Shown here: one piece after another, positions 1-11,364 of the stretch
How positions within the stretch are numbered: the stretch's first letter is position 1
How the letters are laid out: each line of letters begins with the position of its first letter
Source: Owenia fusiformis
Taxonomy: Eukaryota > Annelida > Polychaeta > Sabellida > Oweniidae
NCBI GenBank assembly: GCA_903813345.2
Contig: CAIIXF020000008.1
Location: 7,836,366-7,900,365, forward strand
Direction of reading: 5' to 3'
Length of the DNA stretch: 64,000 nucleotides
Program-made: the position numbers and the translations under genes
The notes under the pieces: generated by a model
The model's database searches: none
Seen by the model: only the letters and a program-made list of their open reading frames with translations
What the model was told of the DNA's origin: nothing

Positions 1-32
1 GGGGACATAGCCAATATGGTTCGGAGGTTTAC

Positions 33-3000
33 TCAGGTGTTTGTCGTCAACTTCGTCAATGGTTGATCGTTCAGTAGAACTAGCTACTAACAAAACACAT
101 ACGGAGCTGTTAAAGTGTGGGACGTTCCGAAAGTATTAACAAAACTGATTCTGTTTAGCTGCACGAAGTTTATTCAATGTTCATTTAGTCTCATTTACAA
201 TAAATGTCAATAAAAGTACTCCCGCGTGAGTTTTAACAATCCGCTCAATAGTGCGTTCAAAATTCTAGATAGGTCTCTTAAATCATCGTTTAACAATTCT
301 GAAACCATATAAGGATGAACATGAATAATTAGTAGTGCAGATAAACAAAATGTGGTTCAGCATATAAATGTAAACAATATGTTAGCTATAATCAATTTTA
401 CAAAGCAACCAATATACTTATAAAACTAGCATGTAAGCTTTGTTTTACCAGCATGTTAAATAACAATTCTAGCATGCGATGTTTAGAAAATAGTTGAAAA
501 TATTACAATTCTTAAGCGTGACTTACTTGTAGAGCTTGGGACAATGAATGTTGTGGTAGACAGCATACCCCAGCGTATATCACCATATTCTTCATCAGGG
601 CTAAGTGGGTATATCTGAAACATAGTCAAATAAATAACCAGGTATATACAATAAACAGCATCATATCAATGGTAAAAGAATGAAAAATAATTCCATTCTA
701 AATGTCATACCAGTATTCATTCTTTGATTCTACCATTATGGTATGGTACCCATTGCATATGGTTTATTGGTGTCTTGGTTTATTCTGTTTCCAAATACAT
801 ATCATTACCTGAAAACCATAGAGGATATCCGTATTATTAACGCTAAATGATGTTGTCGTTATATACCCAGGCACAGCCTTCCTGTCTTCAACAATTGCAA
901 TTATTTCAAATATTGGATTATTTGTATCCAGAGGACCCCATTGTAAGGCGTATTCCTTTATATAGGGGAATGTCCCGAGGTCTGGCTCTCCCCAGTGTAC
1001 AGTAACGGGGTTACCTTGGGAAGCGTCAATTATAACATGTTTCACTGCTCCTGGACGTTTTGTTGCTGAAATACACAAAAAGCAGCATTACTATAGGCGC
1101 AGGTTTGGTTTCACCGCAATATAATTTGTTACAAAAAGAAACAATACTTAACAAGGAATGAAGCTACAAAAGTCATAGTTCTCATCATATTTGTGTCTAT
1201 ATTCTATGTTTTTTCTGCAAAAAAATTCTTAGACGTTTCTTTCGCTTATTGTGTTCTGACTACTCATTCCGTTTTAGAATATTTATTGAGCAACCATTTC
1301 AAAATATTCCTTTTCAATTATTCAATTTTAGAATAATTTTGCTCGATATATTTTTAAAAAAATCACAATCTGACAAGAAAACTAAATGTTTTATATTTAT
1401 GCAATGCATGCGTTCACATCCCACCTTGAATCTTAAATTACTTCATTATGGGATAATATATAAATAACTGTATAATATATAATATTGATATAATATATTT
1501 GAGATGATAAGAATAAATTGGTGGGCCAATTTTACATGTTGCTTACAATTTTTTCATATTTTATAGCTCTGTACTTACGTCTCGGTGGGCATATAAATCC
1601 AGGAATACCCGAGCAGTCTGCAAATAATATATTGAACATAGTTAATTGTATGTTTGATAAGTTAAGTGTGCTTAAGAGATTCACCAGAAGTGAATTGACG
1701 CAATAAATGATAATTAAGATGTGATTTAAAGGAATATTCCTTGCCAGACCCTTTCTCTCTTGATATGGTAGCTATAATCATATATATAGTTTCCATATTT
1801 AGCAAAACATGGGAAAATGTTTTAATATGGTCAATATTGATCATTTAAAAATCTAGTGCTTATTTCCAGTGAGCTGCCATCTTTTAAGATTTCTTGCAGG
1901 AAGTGATGTCATCAACTCTCAACTTCTATAACCTTGCCCATAACAGTATAGGAAAGTAGCACAAAATCACTTCTAGACAAGTGATCATTACTTTCTGTGC
2001 AAAAATATTTTCAGGGCTTGTCAACTTAGAATAAAAGAAGAGATTTTCAGAAGGATTAAATAAGATACAAAGTTGAAAAAGAATATTTAGCTGGTTTTGT
2101 AATTCTTCATAGCTCCTCACCTAATGCTATATGCAAAGTTGAGAGTCGATGACATCACTTCCTGTGTGAAATTTCAAAAGATGGCAGCTTACTGGAATTG
2201 AGCATCACATTTCTAAGTGATCAAATTTGACCATATCAAAACATTTTTGCGTGTTTTGCTAAACATGGCAACCATATATATGGTTATAGCTACCATATGA
2301 GGAGAGAGATGGTTTGGCAAGGAATATTCCTTTAAATGTGATCTTAAAATCTTTTTAATTCCTCTTACTTGTCAAAGGTATGTCAAATGTAAAATTGTCT
2401 CCAAATACCCCGCATCTCGATACTGGCTCAACCTGGAGTAAAAATAAATAATGGCATCAAATAGAAAGAAATATAATACACAGACTAGGTTTTGACCGTG
2501 CATAAGAAACCAAGCTATATAAAGTATCCTAGGCTACATTAGGTATCCTAGGCTATATAAGGTATCCTATCCAACATAGTCAACGTAATTCACGCAGGCC
2601 CATAGTCAGGGGGTCGACCCCATCCCCCGCCCAAAAATTACTTCAAAATCATGCAGTATTTCACCATTCTGAGCACTTTTCAAGTGATTTTTGCCATTTT
2701 CGAGCCAAACAAATGGACCCCCCTGGACGTTTTTAAAAAGTGAACCGCCTTGGTGAAGCGTTCATGGTACTTACTGTAAATCTATATGTACATAGGTATC
2801 CCAGATGAAATATTCTGATTCGAAACTGCTTTAGTGAGTCATCCTGCAATGAAAATACAACCCCATAATCTATATTCATTTCCTGATGATTCTAAAGAAA
2901 ACATGTTGGAATCAAACCTCGGGATTTGTTTCAAATCTGTTGATAATATACAATGCAAAGTGAGTCTTTCTGACAATGGGAAAAGCTTAGAGCATCCCAA

Positions 3001-6000
3001 CAAGTTTTAATTCATAGAAGCGATCCACAATACTAAAGGTAAGAAATGATGAATGTGGATTACTCATTTGCCCACTTTCTACTTACTGTTGGGTTATATA
3101 TGGGTGTGGGAGGGCCGGTGTTTCCATCTTCACAGAAATGGTTTGTAGTGGTTAACACATATCTGTCAATGTCATCTTCGAGCCAGCCTAAAATGGAGGG
3201 ATGCTAATGTTGATTTATTCTACTTTGGTAATTTATGATTTGATCACAATCATTAAAAAATATTTATGTTATATCATTAATTGTATTCTAGTATTATATA
3301 ATATAGCCAAGTGCGTCTAATATTTCCTGAATACAAAATCGCATACTATGGAATTCTATAATAATTATCTAGACTAAATCTTATCATTTCAGTTTATTAT
3401 ATACCCAATATGTAACACTAATCCTGATTGGTCAATACCTAGTCACGTGTTCCGAAATAGATTTACTATTTCCCTCGGAAAGTTATATTCCCTCAAATGT
3501 GACGTCAGCGGGAATATACATTTGAACTATTGCCCGCTGACGTCACGATTGCAACTTCTATTACCCTTGGAAACGTCTGCGCATCATCACTGCGCAGACG
3601 GCGCAGACGAAAAACAGAAAAATGGAGGATGAGCACAAACACAAATCAACTCCGTTCACCATGACAGACGTGCGTGAACGATACAATATAAGCAAGGTGG
3701 ATAAAGTTCCCTAAACTCAATACGTCTGTGTAATTTCAAGTGTTATGATAATCTATTCCGCGTGTTAAACGCGATTGAATTTGTCAAGTGAGAGTCTCAG
3801 AGGCAAACATTTCTGTTGAGCATCTGATGACGTCACAGCTTGTAATGCTAACAATCAAGGCTAACAATGGACCCGAGGAGGGGGCTTTCTAAGCCTTTTT
3901 GGCCTCCGCAGAGGAAACGGGACAAGAGTCAGTATAGGGTATATAATAAAACAAATAGTGACTGCCTAATTTCGAGCAATAGTGTAAATGATTTCCCCTT
4001 GGGAATATCCTCTACAATGTACTATTCCCTCAGCCTGCGGCTTCGGGAATAGTAAGCCTACATTGTAGAGGATATTCCCTCGGGGAAATAATTTACACTA
4101 TTGCCCTCAATGGCAGTCACTATTTGTATAATATTCACCTTCTGGTGCTTCCCACTGGACAAAAACAACAAAGTAGCTATCCTCAAACTGTATATCTCCT
4201 TTGCTTAGACTAGATATGGTATCAGGGACCGGAAGATCTGCAAAAAGTGATGCATGTCCTATAGAACTTCTAAGCATTACAATTTTTGTTTCTGAGGGGA
4301 AATCTTATCTTTAATGGTATGTCGTGAATGCATTATTTTGAGATCATATGAAAGATTGTTTGCATATTTGGTGGTCAACTATAATCACATTAGGTGTATG
4401 CCTTGTGATCAAAAAATTGTGGGGATCCATTGCAGAATAGATTTTCAAAAAGGAAAGATGTTCATATCATTTAGCTTATTTCGTCAAACAAAAAGCCATA
4501 CAAAGCAATATGAAAATAAACCTCACTGGATCTGATGACCGGTTCAGAAAATCCCTTTGTTCCAAATGCATTTACAGCAGCGACCCTATAGGAATATGCC
4601 TCACACACGTCGGGGGCTTCTTGGAAGAACTTTGTTTCCGTTGTCTAAAATAGAAAAGTCCAATATTATATATACTGTAAGAAAACACAATTCGTTTATA
4701 GCATCAAATGAAGCAACCAAAGCAATCTGAATTTTAAATACTGGGTGTGCTAAAGATTGTACCAAAATGATACTAGCAGATGTTTGTGACTGATAATATG
4801 AATTGTAATTATAAATTGTCTATCAGATGACCATATCAAAAGAATATTCCTTCATCAATCAGAGTTATTCTATGTTTGTCTCGGTAAAACTTTTTGAAAC
4901 ACCCTGTACAATTATTTGGCATTCTGTACCTTTCCCCTGCATATTTGCAAAGTCGAGGTACAAACATTTGAAATATTGTCCGGAAGTCGTCTACTTTTTC
5001 AACATTCAATGGGCTGGTACATCACTACCAAAAACAAAACTTGGGAATCCCAGGTCTGATGATATCTTGAGCTCCCTACTTACAAAATCAACAAATGTCC
5101 AGGCCATGTCTTTTTTAGCTTTGTTCTCCAATACAAATATGGGATCTCCAACTGTTGAAATGATAACCTTTTTCTCGGGTGCAGCAACTTCAGTTTCAAA
5201 TTCATGGTCATCGTTGCCCCATAGAAGCTCGACTGTATATGGTGATGCAGATGCTTGAATCGTAACATTTGGTAGGTTGGGTTGTAGTTCTGAAAGTTCA
5301 GAAATCATTATTAGTATTTGATCATTCCCTTCATAAAATAATATTGGGCCATCCAAGTATTCTCCCAAAACGAAGGATACGTTTGATCTGTTTATGCCAT
5401 TTCATGGTGGAGTACTCAAAATGCCTTAGTTTATGAAATATCTACCCTGCGCACAGAGTCAAGTCTAGCTCTCGTATAAGAAGTGAAGTCAAAAGAATGC
5501 AAAGGGTATGAAATATCACGAATTTAACTCAGAAATTGCCGTCAAAGTCCGCATCGCACGCACATATATCCGCACAAATTGCTTTCGTATAGCATCGCCT
5601 GCATAGGGTGATAATGCTTTATTTCATTATGATAGAAAGCCATTCACTGACCAAATAAGGCAGTGAGTAATGACACTTTCCCATTTTCATGATGTCATCG
5701 ACTATGTGAAAAATTGGAATTATGGCTCGAAAATGCTTCATTTTAATAGCGAGTGATTTTATATCATTTATAAACATTTTAGAATAGTTGATTTTTAGAT
5801 ACATACCTGTATCATTTCTGCTTATGTTGAAACCGCATCTGGCTATACAATCAGGATCGTTATCCTGAAATAAAATGAATGTACAAAACATCAATTGTAG
5901 TCATTCCCCTTTTCTTATCTAGAAAATACAATCATATGGATATACAATTTAAATCTGTCACATGTGTAGGGAGTCGCACTTAGGAATCCACATATTATGT

Positions 6001-9000
6001 ATGCCCTATGATAACCTGCCATTTGATTATCATATTATGAATTTAATAGATGCTATAGCTGTGATGGTAAACAACACATATTTCATGGCATTCGTAAGCC
6101 ACCAAGGCGTAAATATACAATATTTACTATATGCAAATTATTACAGGGCGAGCCAAAAAAGGTAAACCAGACAAATGGTAATAACACCGTCATTCAGCAA
6201 TGGTATATGGTCATATTTGGCACAAGTGAACCTTGTTCAATATTCAAATATGACTTTAAACAAATGCTGAATGACCGAGTTATTACAACATTAACATACA
6301 TTTGTTTGGGTTATCTTATTGGCTCATCCTGTTTATGACGAGACCTTCATATTTCAATAGATTGATATAATATGCATTAAGATACATACGCAAATAGAGC
6401 CCACCCATGAATCGCTCAGATAGGGGTCACATTCCACAGATATGCATTGTTCCAACTGAAATACATATTAAGATATGGATGAAAGCTTGACAAAACGATG
6501 TTATAATTCTTTGCATTAAGGCAAAGGAACATATTTTTGAATGAGTCTGCATTGTTCCAACTGAAATACATAAAACATATGGATGGAAACATGACAAACT
6601 GACGTAAGTTTCTTTGCATTGAGGCAAAGTAAGATATTTTTGAATGATTCATGTCTTCGATACTCTTAATCCTTAGATTATGCTGTTTTCGGCTTTCAAT
6701 TTCAACTCCCCTTGTCAGGTAATGAGTGTGTGTAGTAATGGTTGTTTACATTGGGGAATGAAAGTATCGCTAAAGTGCCTCAATCCAGGCGAAATCTGTC
6801 TCATTGAATATGATGCATATGGGTTAGAATTGTAAGTGTGATTCTCAACCATGATTCAGAAGAGAGAATATTATACAAATATTTTAGTCCATTCTCAAGG
6901 TGAGTACATTTTGAAAGTATTTATATTATTTGTTTTATTATATTACTGTCAAGCTCACCATCCTCAAAAAGGGCTGAATCACATGCCCATATAGACATGG
7001 ACATGCCCAGAGATATCTTCCAGATTAGTTTGAAATATATGAAATAAAGTTAATGACATTTAAAAATCGAGGGACTTGAAGTTCTGAACTAACAGGTGTT
7101 ACGTTGTAAGTTGTTTCAATTCAACTCATAAAAACAATTAGTGTGATATCGCCAACATGTATAAATCTGATACCAATTCTGAACTTAAAATCAAGGCTTG
7201 TATTCAACGAGACCTTGAAAGATAAGTTTTTTGGTCTTTATCTTGTACAATCAGTGATTAAAGACATCTATGTTTAATATAGTCTCATAAATGTAATTTA
7301 CAATCAGCAATACTTGTAATGACTTTATGCCTATGCTATAATGAGAAAGTACCTATAAGGAACAGGTGTATGAATGTTGCTAGTCAGAGCTAATTACAGC
7401 ATTGTAATATTGGACTTCTATTTTATGTATGATCGTTATGTTGTGGTGTGGCTTAATTTTTTATTCGATTTATGAGTGTAATTTTCTCTGTATCCAGCTT
7501 GTATATATACATGTACATGGTATGGTCTTACATTTATCTTAAGGTGTTTGAGGTATATAAAGCAGGTTTGACCCCGAGCCCTTGGGTAAACATATTTATG
7601 TCGGTCCTGCGGATAATCCCAATATCGCAAACCTCATATAGGATAAATATATTTTGGATATTATAATCAATTTAATTTAAACAATTCATTATTTATTTAT
7701 TCAAAGTAACACTTTTAGCAAATGCTCACAAAAGTTACAATGTGATTCAACATGCAACCAAAAGGCATCATTGACAGTAAGACTAGCAAAATTCAGAACA
7801 TTTTGTTTACCACTATATTCTTGTTATATCACACGAAGATAATATGTACGATATAGACTGATAGCATCACGAATGAAGATAACTATGAGAAAAACAGTCA
7901 TACATCCATATGTTGTGGGAGTGATAAAATATTATAATCCACTAAACCTATTGACTTTGACATGATTTTGTTAAGAAGTCGAACTTGAATAAGTCACATT
8001 TGTCATGTTTAAAATCTGGTCTGGAGTGCTCATTCATCCTGTTGTATCATTATTTACGTCATGAAGATTGGTGTTTCATATGATAAAGTTGATCAGGGTA
8101 TTGAATGTCACAACTTCAGTTGATCAAGGGTAAAATAAAGACAATAAAGTTCCATACATTAAGTTGACCAGAGGTACAATCAAATATCACAACTTGAGTT
8201 GATCAAGGGCACAACAGTGTTTCATACATTAAGTTGACCAGGGGCACAATCGATTGTCGCAACTGATAATTAAATTGATCAAGGGTACAATCAAATATCA
8301 TAACTTGAGTTAATCAAGGGTACAATAGTGTTTCATACATTAAGTTAACCATGGGTACAATTAAATGTCACAACATGACAACTAAGTTGATCAAGCGTAC
8401 AATCAAATGTCATAATTTATAAGTTGATTAAGGATCCAGTTAAGTTGACCAGGGGCACAATCGAATGTCACAACTTGAGTTGATCAAGGGTGAAATAAAA
8501 ATTTGACTCGTAAGGGATATTCACTGATATTCACCGAAGCCAAGAAACCAGGGGATATTGAATATTTATAGATCATTTACATTCAAAGTGAATCGCTCAA
8601 ATAATTACCCGAAGCGATCGTTTTTAAAATCGTATGTTACGCAGTTCAATTTGGGCTATGGAGAATCAACCAGTTTTACTTACCGAGCCATCCAGTGGAA
8701 CAATGACATCATCCCCCTAAAAATAAAATTGCATAAAATCAGCCAGAGTGTACATTTGATTGTGTCTTTTTATGTCATCTTCTGACTTATCATAGAGACA
8801 CCAAAGAATACTGTCTCTCAAATCGAAATTCACAAATGAATGAATGAATGAATCTGAAGAATTCATTCCCTTGTGATTATATCAAAAAAGATTGCGTCAC
8901 TACATCGCCATTAATAGAAAATTGTTGAACGATTATATATAATACCATTGTCAAAAGACTATATTTGATGATGAATGACAGAAGAGATTCAAATGATGTA

Positions 9001-9175
9001 AATCATATTTTGAAACGAATTGGTCCATACTCACTTCAAGTTGGCATCTTGATATACACTGGGCCCGGCACAGGTTGCTCTCACTGGACGGTTCCGTCAA
9101 AATAATAAATCCATCTGATGTACCTCCAAATATTGTTCCTATGCTCATCAGTATAAATCCCAAGAAAAATCGCAT
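33..9175 (-). CDS. Anosmin-1-like secreted protein (split gene; last exon uncertain)
   Basis: Exons in reading order: 9175-9035, 8716-8684, 6455-6390, 5864-5807, 5289-5084, 4644-4527, 4237-4139, 3187-3087, 2843-2775, 2432-2369, 1617-1579, 1065-809, 614-527, and a doubtful terminal exon 79-33. Phases agree at every junction. The first exon encodes a signal peptide (MRFFLGFILMSIGTIFGG) and then LCRAQCISRCQLE, like the N-terminal cysteine box of anosmin. The 6455-6390 and 5864-5807 exons hold QCISVEC and DNDPDCIARC, which look like a reduced WAP domain. Fibronectin III pieces follow: VELLWG with YSYRVAAVNAFGTKGFSEP (very close to anosmin FN3-1), then FVQWEAPEG with GWLEDDIDRYVLTT, then VTVHWGEPD with KEYALQWGP. 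Anosmin is an extracellular, heparan-sulfate-binding modulator of FGF signalling and cell migration. The model totals about 461 residues against about 680 in human, probably three FN3 domains instead of four. The small exons 8716-8684 and 1617-1579 and the terminus are the weakest calls. Confidence 0.72.
1709..2347. mobile_element. Foldback (long-TIR, MITE-like) element in anosmin-like intron
   Basis: Left arm about 1709-1925 and right arm about 2134-2347 are inverted copies with point differences. Both contain GGAATATTCC next to a TTGCCA/TGGCAA end, a GATGGCAGCT-type block and the GATGACATCACTTCCTG block. The roughly 200-bp centre is unique and non-coding. The right end lies about 20 bp from exon 2432-2369. 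No transposase is present. Confidence 0.75.
2513..2572. repeat. Short tandem repeat
   Basis: About three copies of a roughly 20-bp unit around TATCCTAGGCTA, within an intron of the anosmin-like gene. Confidence 0.6.
3499..3546. repeat. Perfect 14-bp-stem hairpin
   Basis: GTGACGTCAGCGGG at 3499-3512 is the exact reverse complement of 3533-3546, around a 20-nt loop. It lies between exons of the anosmin-like gene. The stem contains TGACGTCA, a perfect CRE palindrome, on each side. The surrounding stretch 3440-3620 has related inverted blocks (cggaaa, ggaatat, CTGCGCAGACG) and is probably one MITE. Confidence 0.65.
3949..4130. mobile_element. Hairpin MITE ending at a splice donor
   Basis: About 85-bp arms starting CAAATAGTGACTGCC and ending GGCAGTCACTATTTG surround a small CAGCCTGCGGCTTC loop. 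Arms share TTTACACTATTGC, GGGAATATCCTCTACA and ACTATTCCC. It is non-coding. The right end is about 10 nt from the GT donor (4138-4137) of the FN3 exon 4237-4139. Confidence 0.8.
6143..6332. mobile_element. MITE with mariner-like termini
   Basis: The ends read ACAGGGCGAGCCAA at left and TTGGCTCATCCTGT at right (imperfect TIRs, continuing into GGTAAACC / GGTTATC and CAAATG / CATTTG). About 190 bp, no coding capacity, in an intron of the anosmin-like gene. CAGGG-type termini resemble Tc1/mariner elements. Confidence 0.6.
6444..6653. repeat. 105-bp tandem duplication spanning an exon edge
   Basis: Two copies, 6444-6548 and 6549-6653, both begin GCATTGTTCCAACTGAAATA and both end in a TATTTTTGAATGA block. 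The first copy includes the splice acceptor and first 12 nt of the anosmin-like exon 6455-6390, so a second intact-looking acceptor lies 105 bp upstream in transcript order. Confidence 0.8.
8083..8495. repeat. Degenerate minisatellite
   Basis: Around ten irregular copies of a TTGATCAAGGGTACAAT / TTGACCAGGGGCACAAT core alternating with TGTCACAACTTGAG and GTTTCATACATTAA. Spacing is about 30-60 bp. It lies in the long intron between anosmin-like exons 8716-8684 and 6455-6390. Confidence 0.8.
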
Positions 9176-10257
9176 TGTTTTGGAGAACTACATCTCAGTG
9201 AAGTGATTCAGAAGAAGTACCTTGAAGAGTCCTTGCATCAGCGTCATTCACTTGCGCATGGAGTCCCATTGGTGTCGCCAAGTTTGAATTTCTCGTCCAA
9301 TAACGTGTAGCGCTCTCGACATACGTACGACTCCCTCGAAGTCTTTATCAACTTGTGATAGGTTAAGAAACTACACGTGACACAACTATCGAGTACTGGG
9401 TAATTGGGTATGTATTGGTTAAGATCATGGTTAAAGTGTAACATGAATTTATCATGTGAAGTAATTGTCAATGATAAGAGCTGGACCAACAATTGTTTCT
9501 TGCTTATCATGTATTAATGAAGTAATATTCTAACTGTTAAAAGTCTAACAGGTAAAACTTGATATTGAAAGTGACTCTAAAAATATGTTTTTGGGAGTGA
9601 AGATTGTCGCCGTTGTTTGGTTTCTCACGCACACCGTCTATTGCCTGTTGTTCTAACTAGACCATCCAAAGAGCATTTTTATCAAAAATACAATTTATTA
9701 AAAAGAATTCTAAATTGAAAATGTCAAAGAATATCAATCAAGTGTCGAATATCTCTAGTGGTGTAGCTGGGATAAAAAACATTTGGCGAGAAAATCAAAA
9801 AGGTGATGCAAAAGGCTAAATTTGAATAATTATATTTCTGTAAACTTTGGCGGCGCTGCCTCATGCCTAGCGACGCCTGTGCATGATCTCGTATAACTAA
9901 GTAATTCTGAGAAGGTTTGCAGTCATTTACATAAACGTATTGATCAATTTAAAGAACTTTTGCCCAACATAGTTTTTCGAGAACTGATACCTCAAAATCG
10001 GTAAGGGCAATAAAAGAACTGATAAAATATACTATTAAAGTTATTACTCAAACGAATAAGGTGTCCACACAAAATAGTATCCTTTGCAAAACAAAAAATT
10101 GAAGAAATAGTAAATTGTCAAGATTTGACCTAGATTTTTACATCTATTTCAACATTGTTTATTGATTTTGATCTAATTTCTTAAAAAGTAGTGAATTTCC
10201 TCGACTTACCCAAGAAGCTTGAACTGAAACATTAGAAGTGGTAAAAATCCTAATAGC
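9176..10257. other. Spacer upstream of the anosmin-like gene
   Basis: Probable promoter and 5' UTR side of the minus-strand anosmin-like gene. I see no convincing exon, RNA gene or clear core-promoter motif, only AT-rich unique sequence. Confidence 0.4.
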
Positions 10258-10838
10258 TAAGCCTAATCACCTTACGATAATTCTTTTTATGATAGAAGCA
10301 CCAAAATTGGCACAAGTGTAACTGAAGGCAATTGAAAAAAAATGGCTCGAGGCAGCAAGTGATCCGGAGCCTCGTTCTGAAAAAAATCCAAGATGGCCGC
10401 CAATACATATAGATTTTTAAGAAATTTGAATTATCTTTGAATTAATGTTGTATTTTAGCTCTAAACCAATTGTATTTGTTTAAGGGAATTCCAGACAGTT
10501 GCTTGTGATATAGGAACTACTTAACAATATATTTAACTATTAAAACGGGTGTTCAGCAAGGCTCAGTATTAAGCCTTGTACTATTTTATAAGCTTTTATT
10601 GAATAATACATATCAATATGAGAGTCACACATATGATTGAGAATAAATGCTGGATAGACTCTGCACTGAAGGGATTTTAAATATATTTTCTTTTGGAAAA
10701 AATCTCTAGCCATGTTAAAACATGGTATGTACATAGTCAAACGTGACATACATATAGTTAATCCTGGTCAAATACCAGTTCTTGCGGCTGACCAACCATT
10801 GTTTGCTTCCCTGAAAACCATTTTAAAATATATTATGA

Positions 10839-10987
10839 GGTTATATAATGGTTCTTTCTGTATATCGTGTTTATACTCGAGTGAGTATATGATATATTCA
10901 CAAGTGAGCGCAGCGAACGAGTGAATATATTATATTCTCACAAGAGTATAAAATGCACGATATACAGAATGAACCATTATATAATCT
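10839..10987. repeat. Nested hairpin element
   Basis: Arms about 10839-10896 and 10922-10987 pair (TTATATAATGGTTC with GAACCATTATATAA; TATATCGTG with CACGATATA) around a loop containing gagcgcagcgaacgag. It sits inside the larger TIR transposon, upstream of its pseudogene. Confidence 0.75.
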
Positions 10988-10992
10988 TATTA

Positions 10993-11336
10993 TGCCACTC
11001 TAAGTTCAATTACAGTTGATTCGAACACAATCATAACAGTTAAAAACCATAAAAATATCCCATAGCCAACTCAATAATGCTGATGTTGATCTCGAACCAT
11101 TTATGACATGGCTTGATTCTAGCAAATCATGCCGGAACCATTTATGACGTCACTTGATTCTAGGAAATCATGAACATTTTCATGATTTTTTATTCATTAG
11201 TTCCCAGAATGCACTTCTACAGTGGTATATGCTGGAGTGTATACAGAGGAGTTGTATACAATGTCGATATACCACTCTCCACTGTATATCGTTGTTATAG
11301 ACCCATGTTATACAACTGTAATTAGACTTAGAGTGG
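10993..11336. repeat. Second nested inverted-repeat element
   Basis: GCCACTCTAAGTTCAATTAC at the left is complementary, with mismatches, to TAATTAGACTTAGAGTGG near 11310-11336. Between them are a roughly 50-bp direct duplication (ACCATTTATGAC..TTGATTCTA, about 11097-11172) and a smaller palindrome at 11217-11290. Non-coding and nested in the TIR transposon. Confidence 0.55.
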
Positions 11337-11364
11337 TATAAACCCTGATACACATGGGGAATAT

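Noticed and set aside
4827-5258. 143-residue plus-strand open frame
   Set aside because: It is antisense to the anosmin-like FN3 exon 5289-5084, and the protein has no domain; it is a shadow of the real exon.
8083-8495. CRISPR-like array
   Set aside because: Repeats are degenerate, spacing is irregular and the genome is animal; it is a minisatellite.
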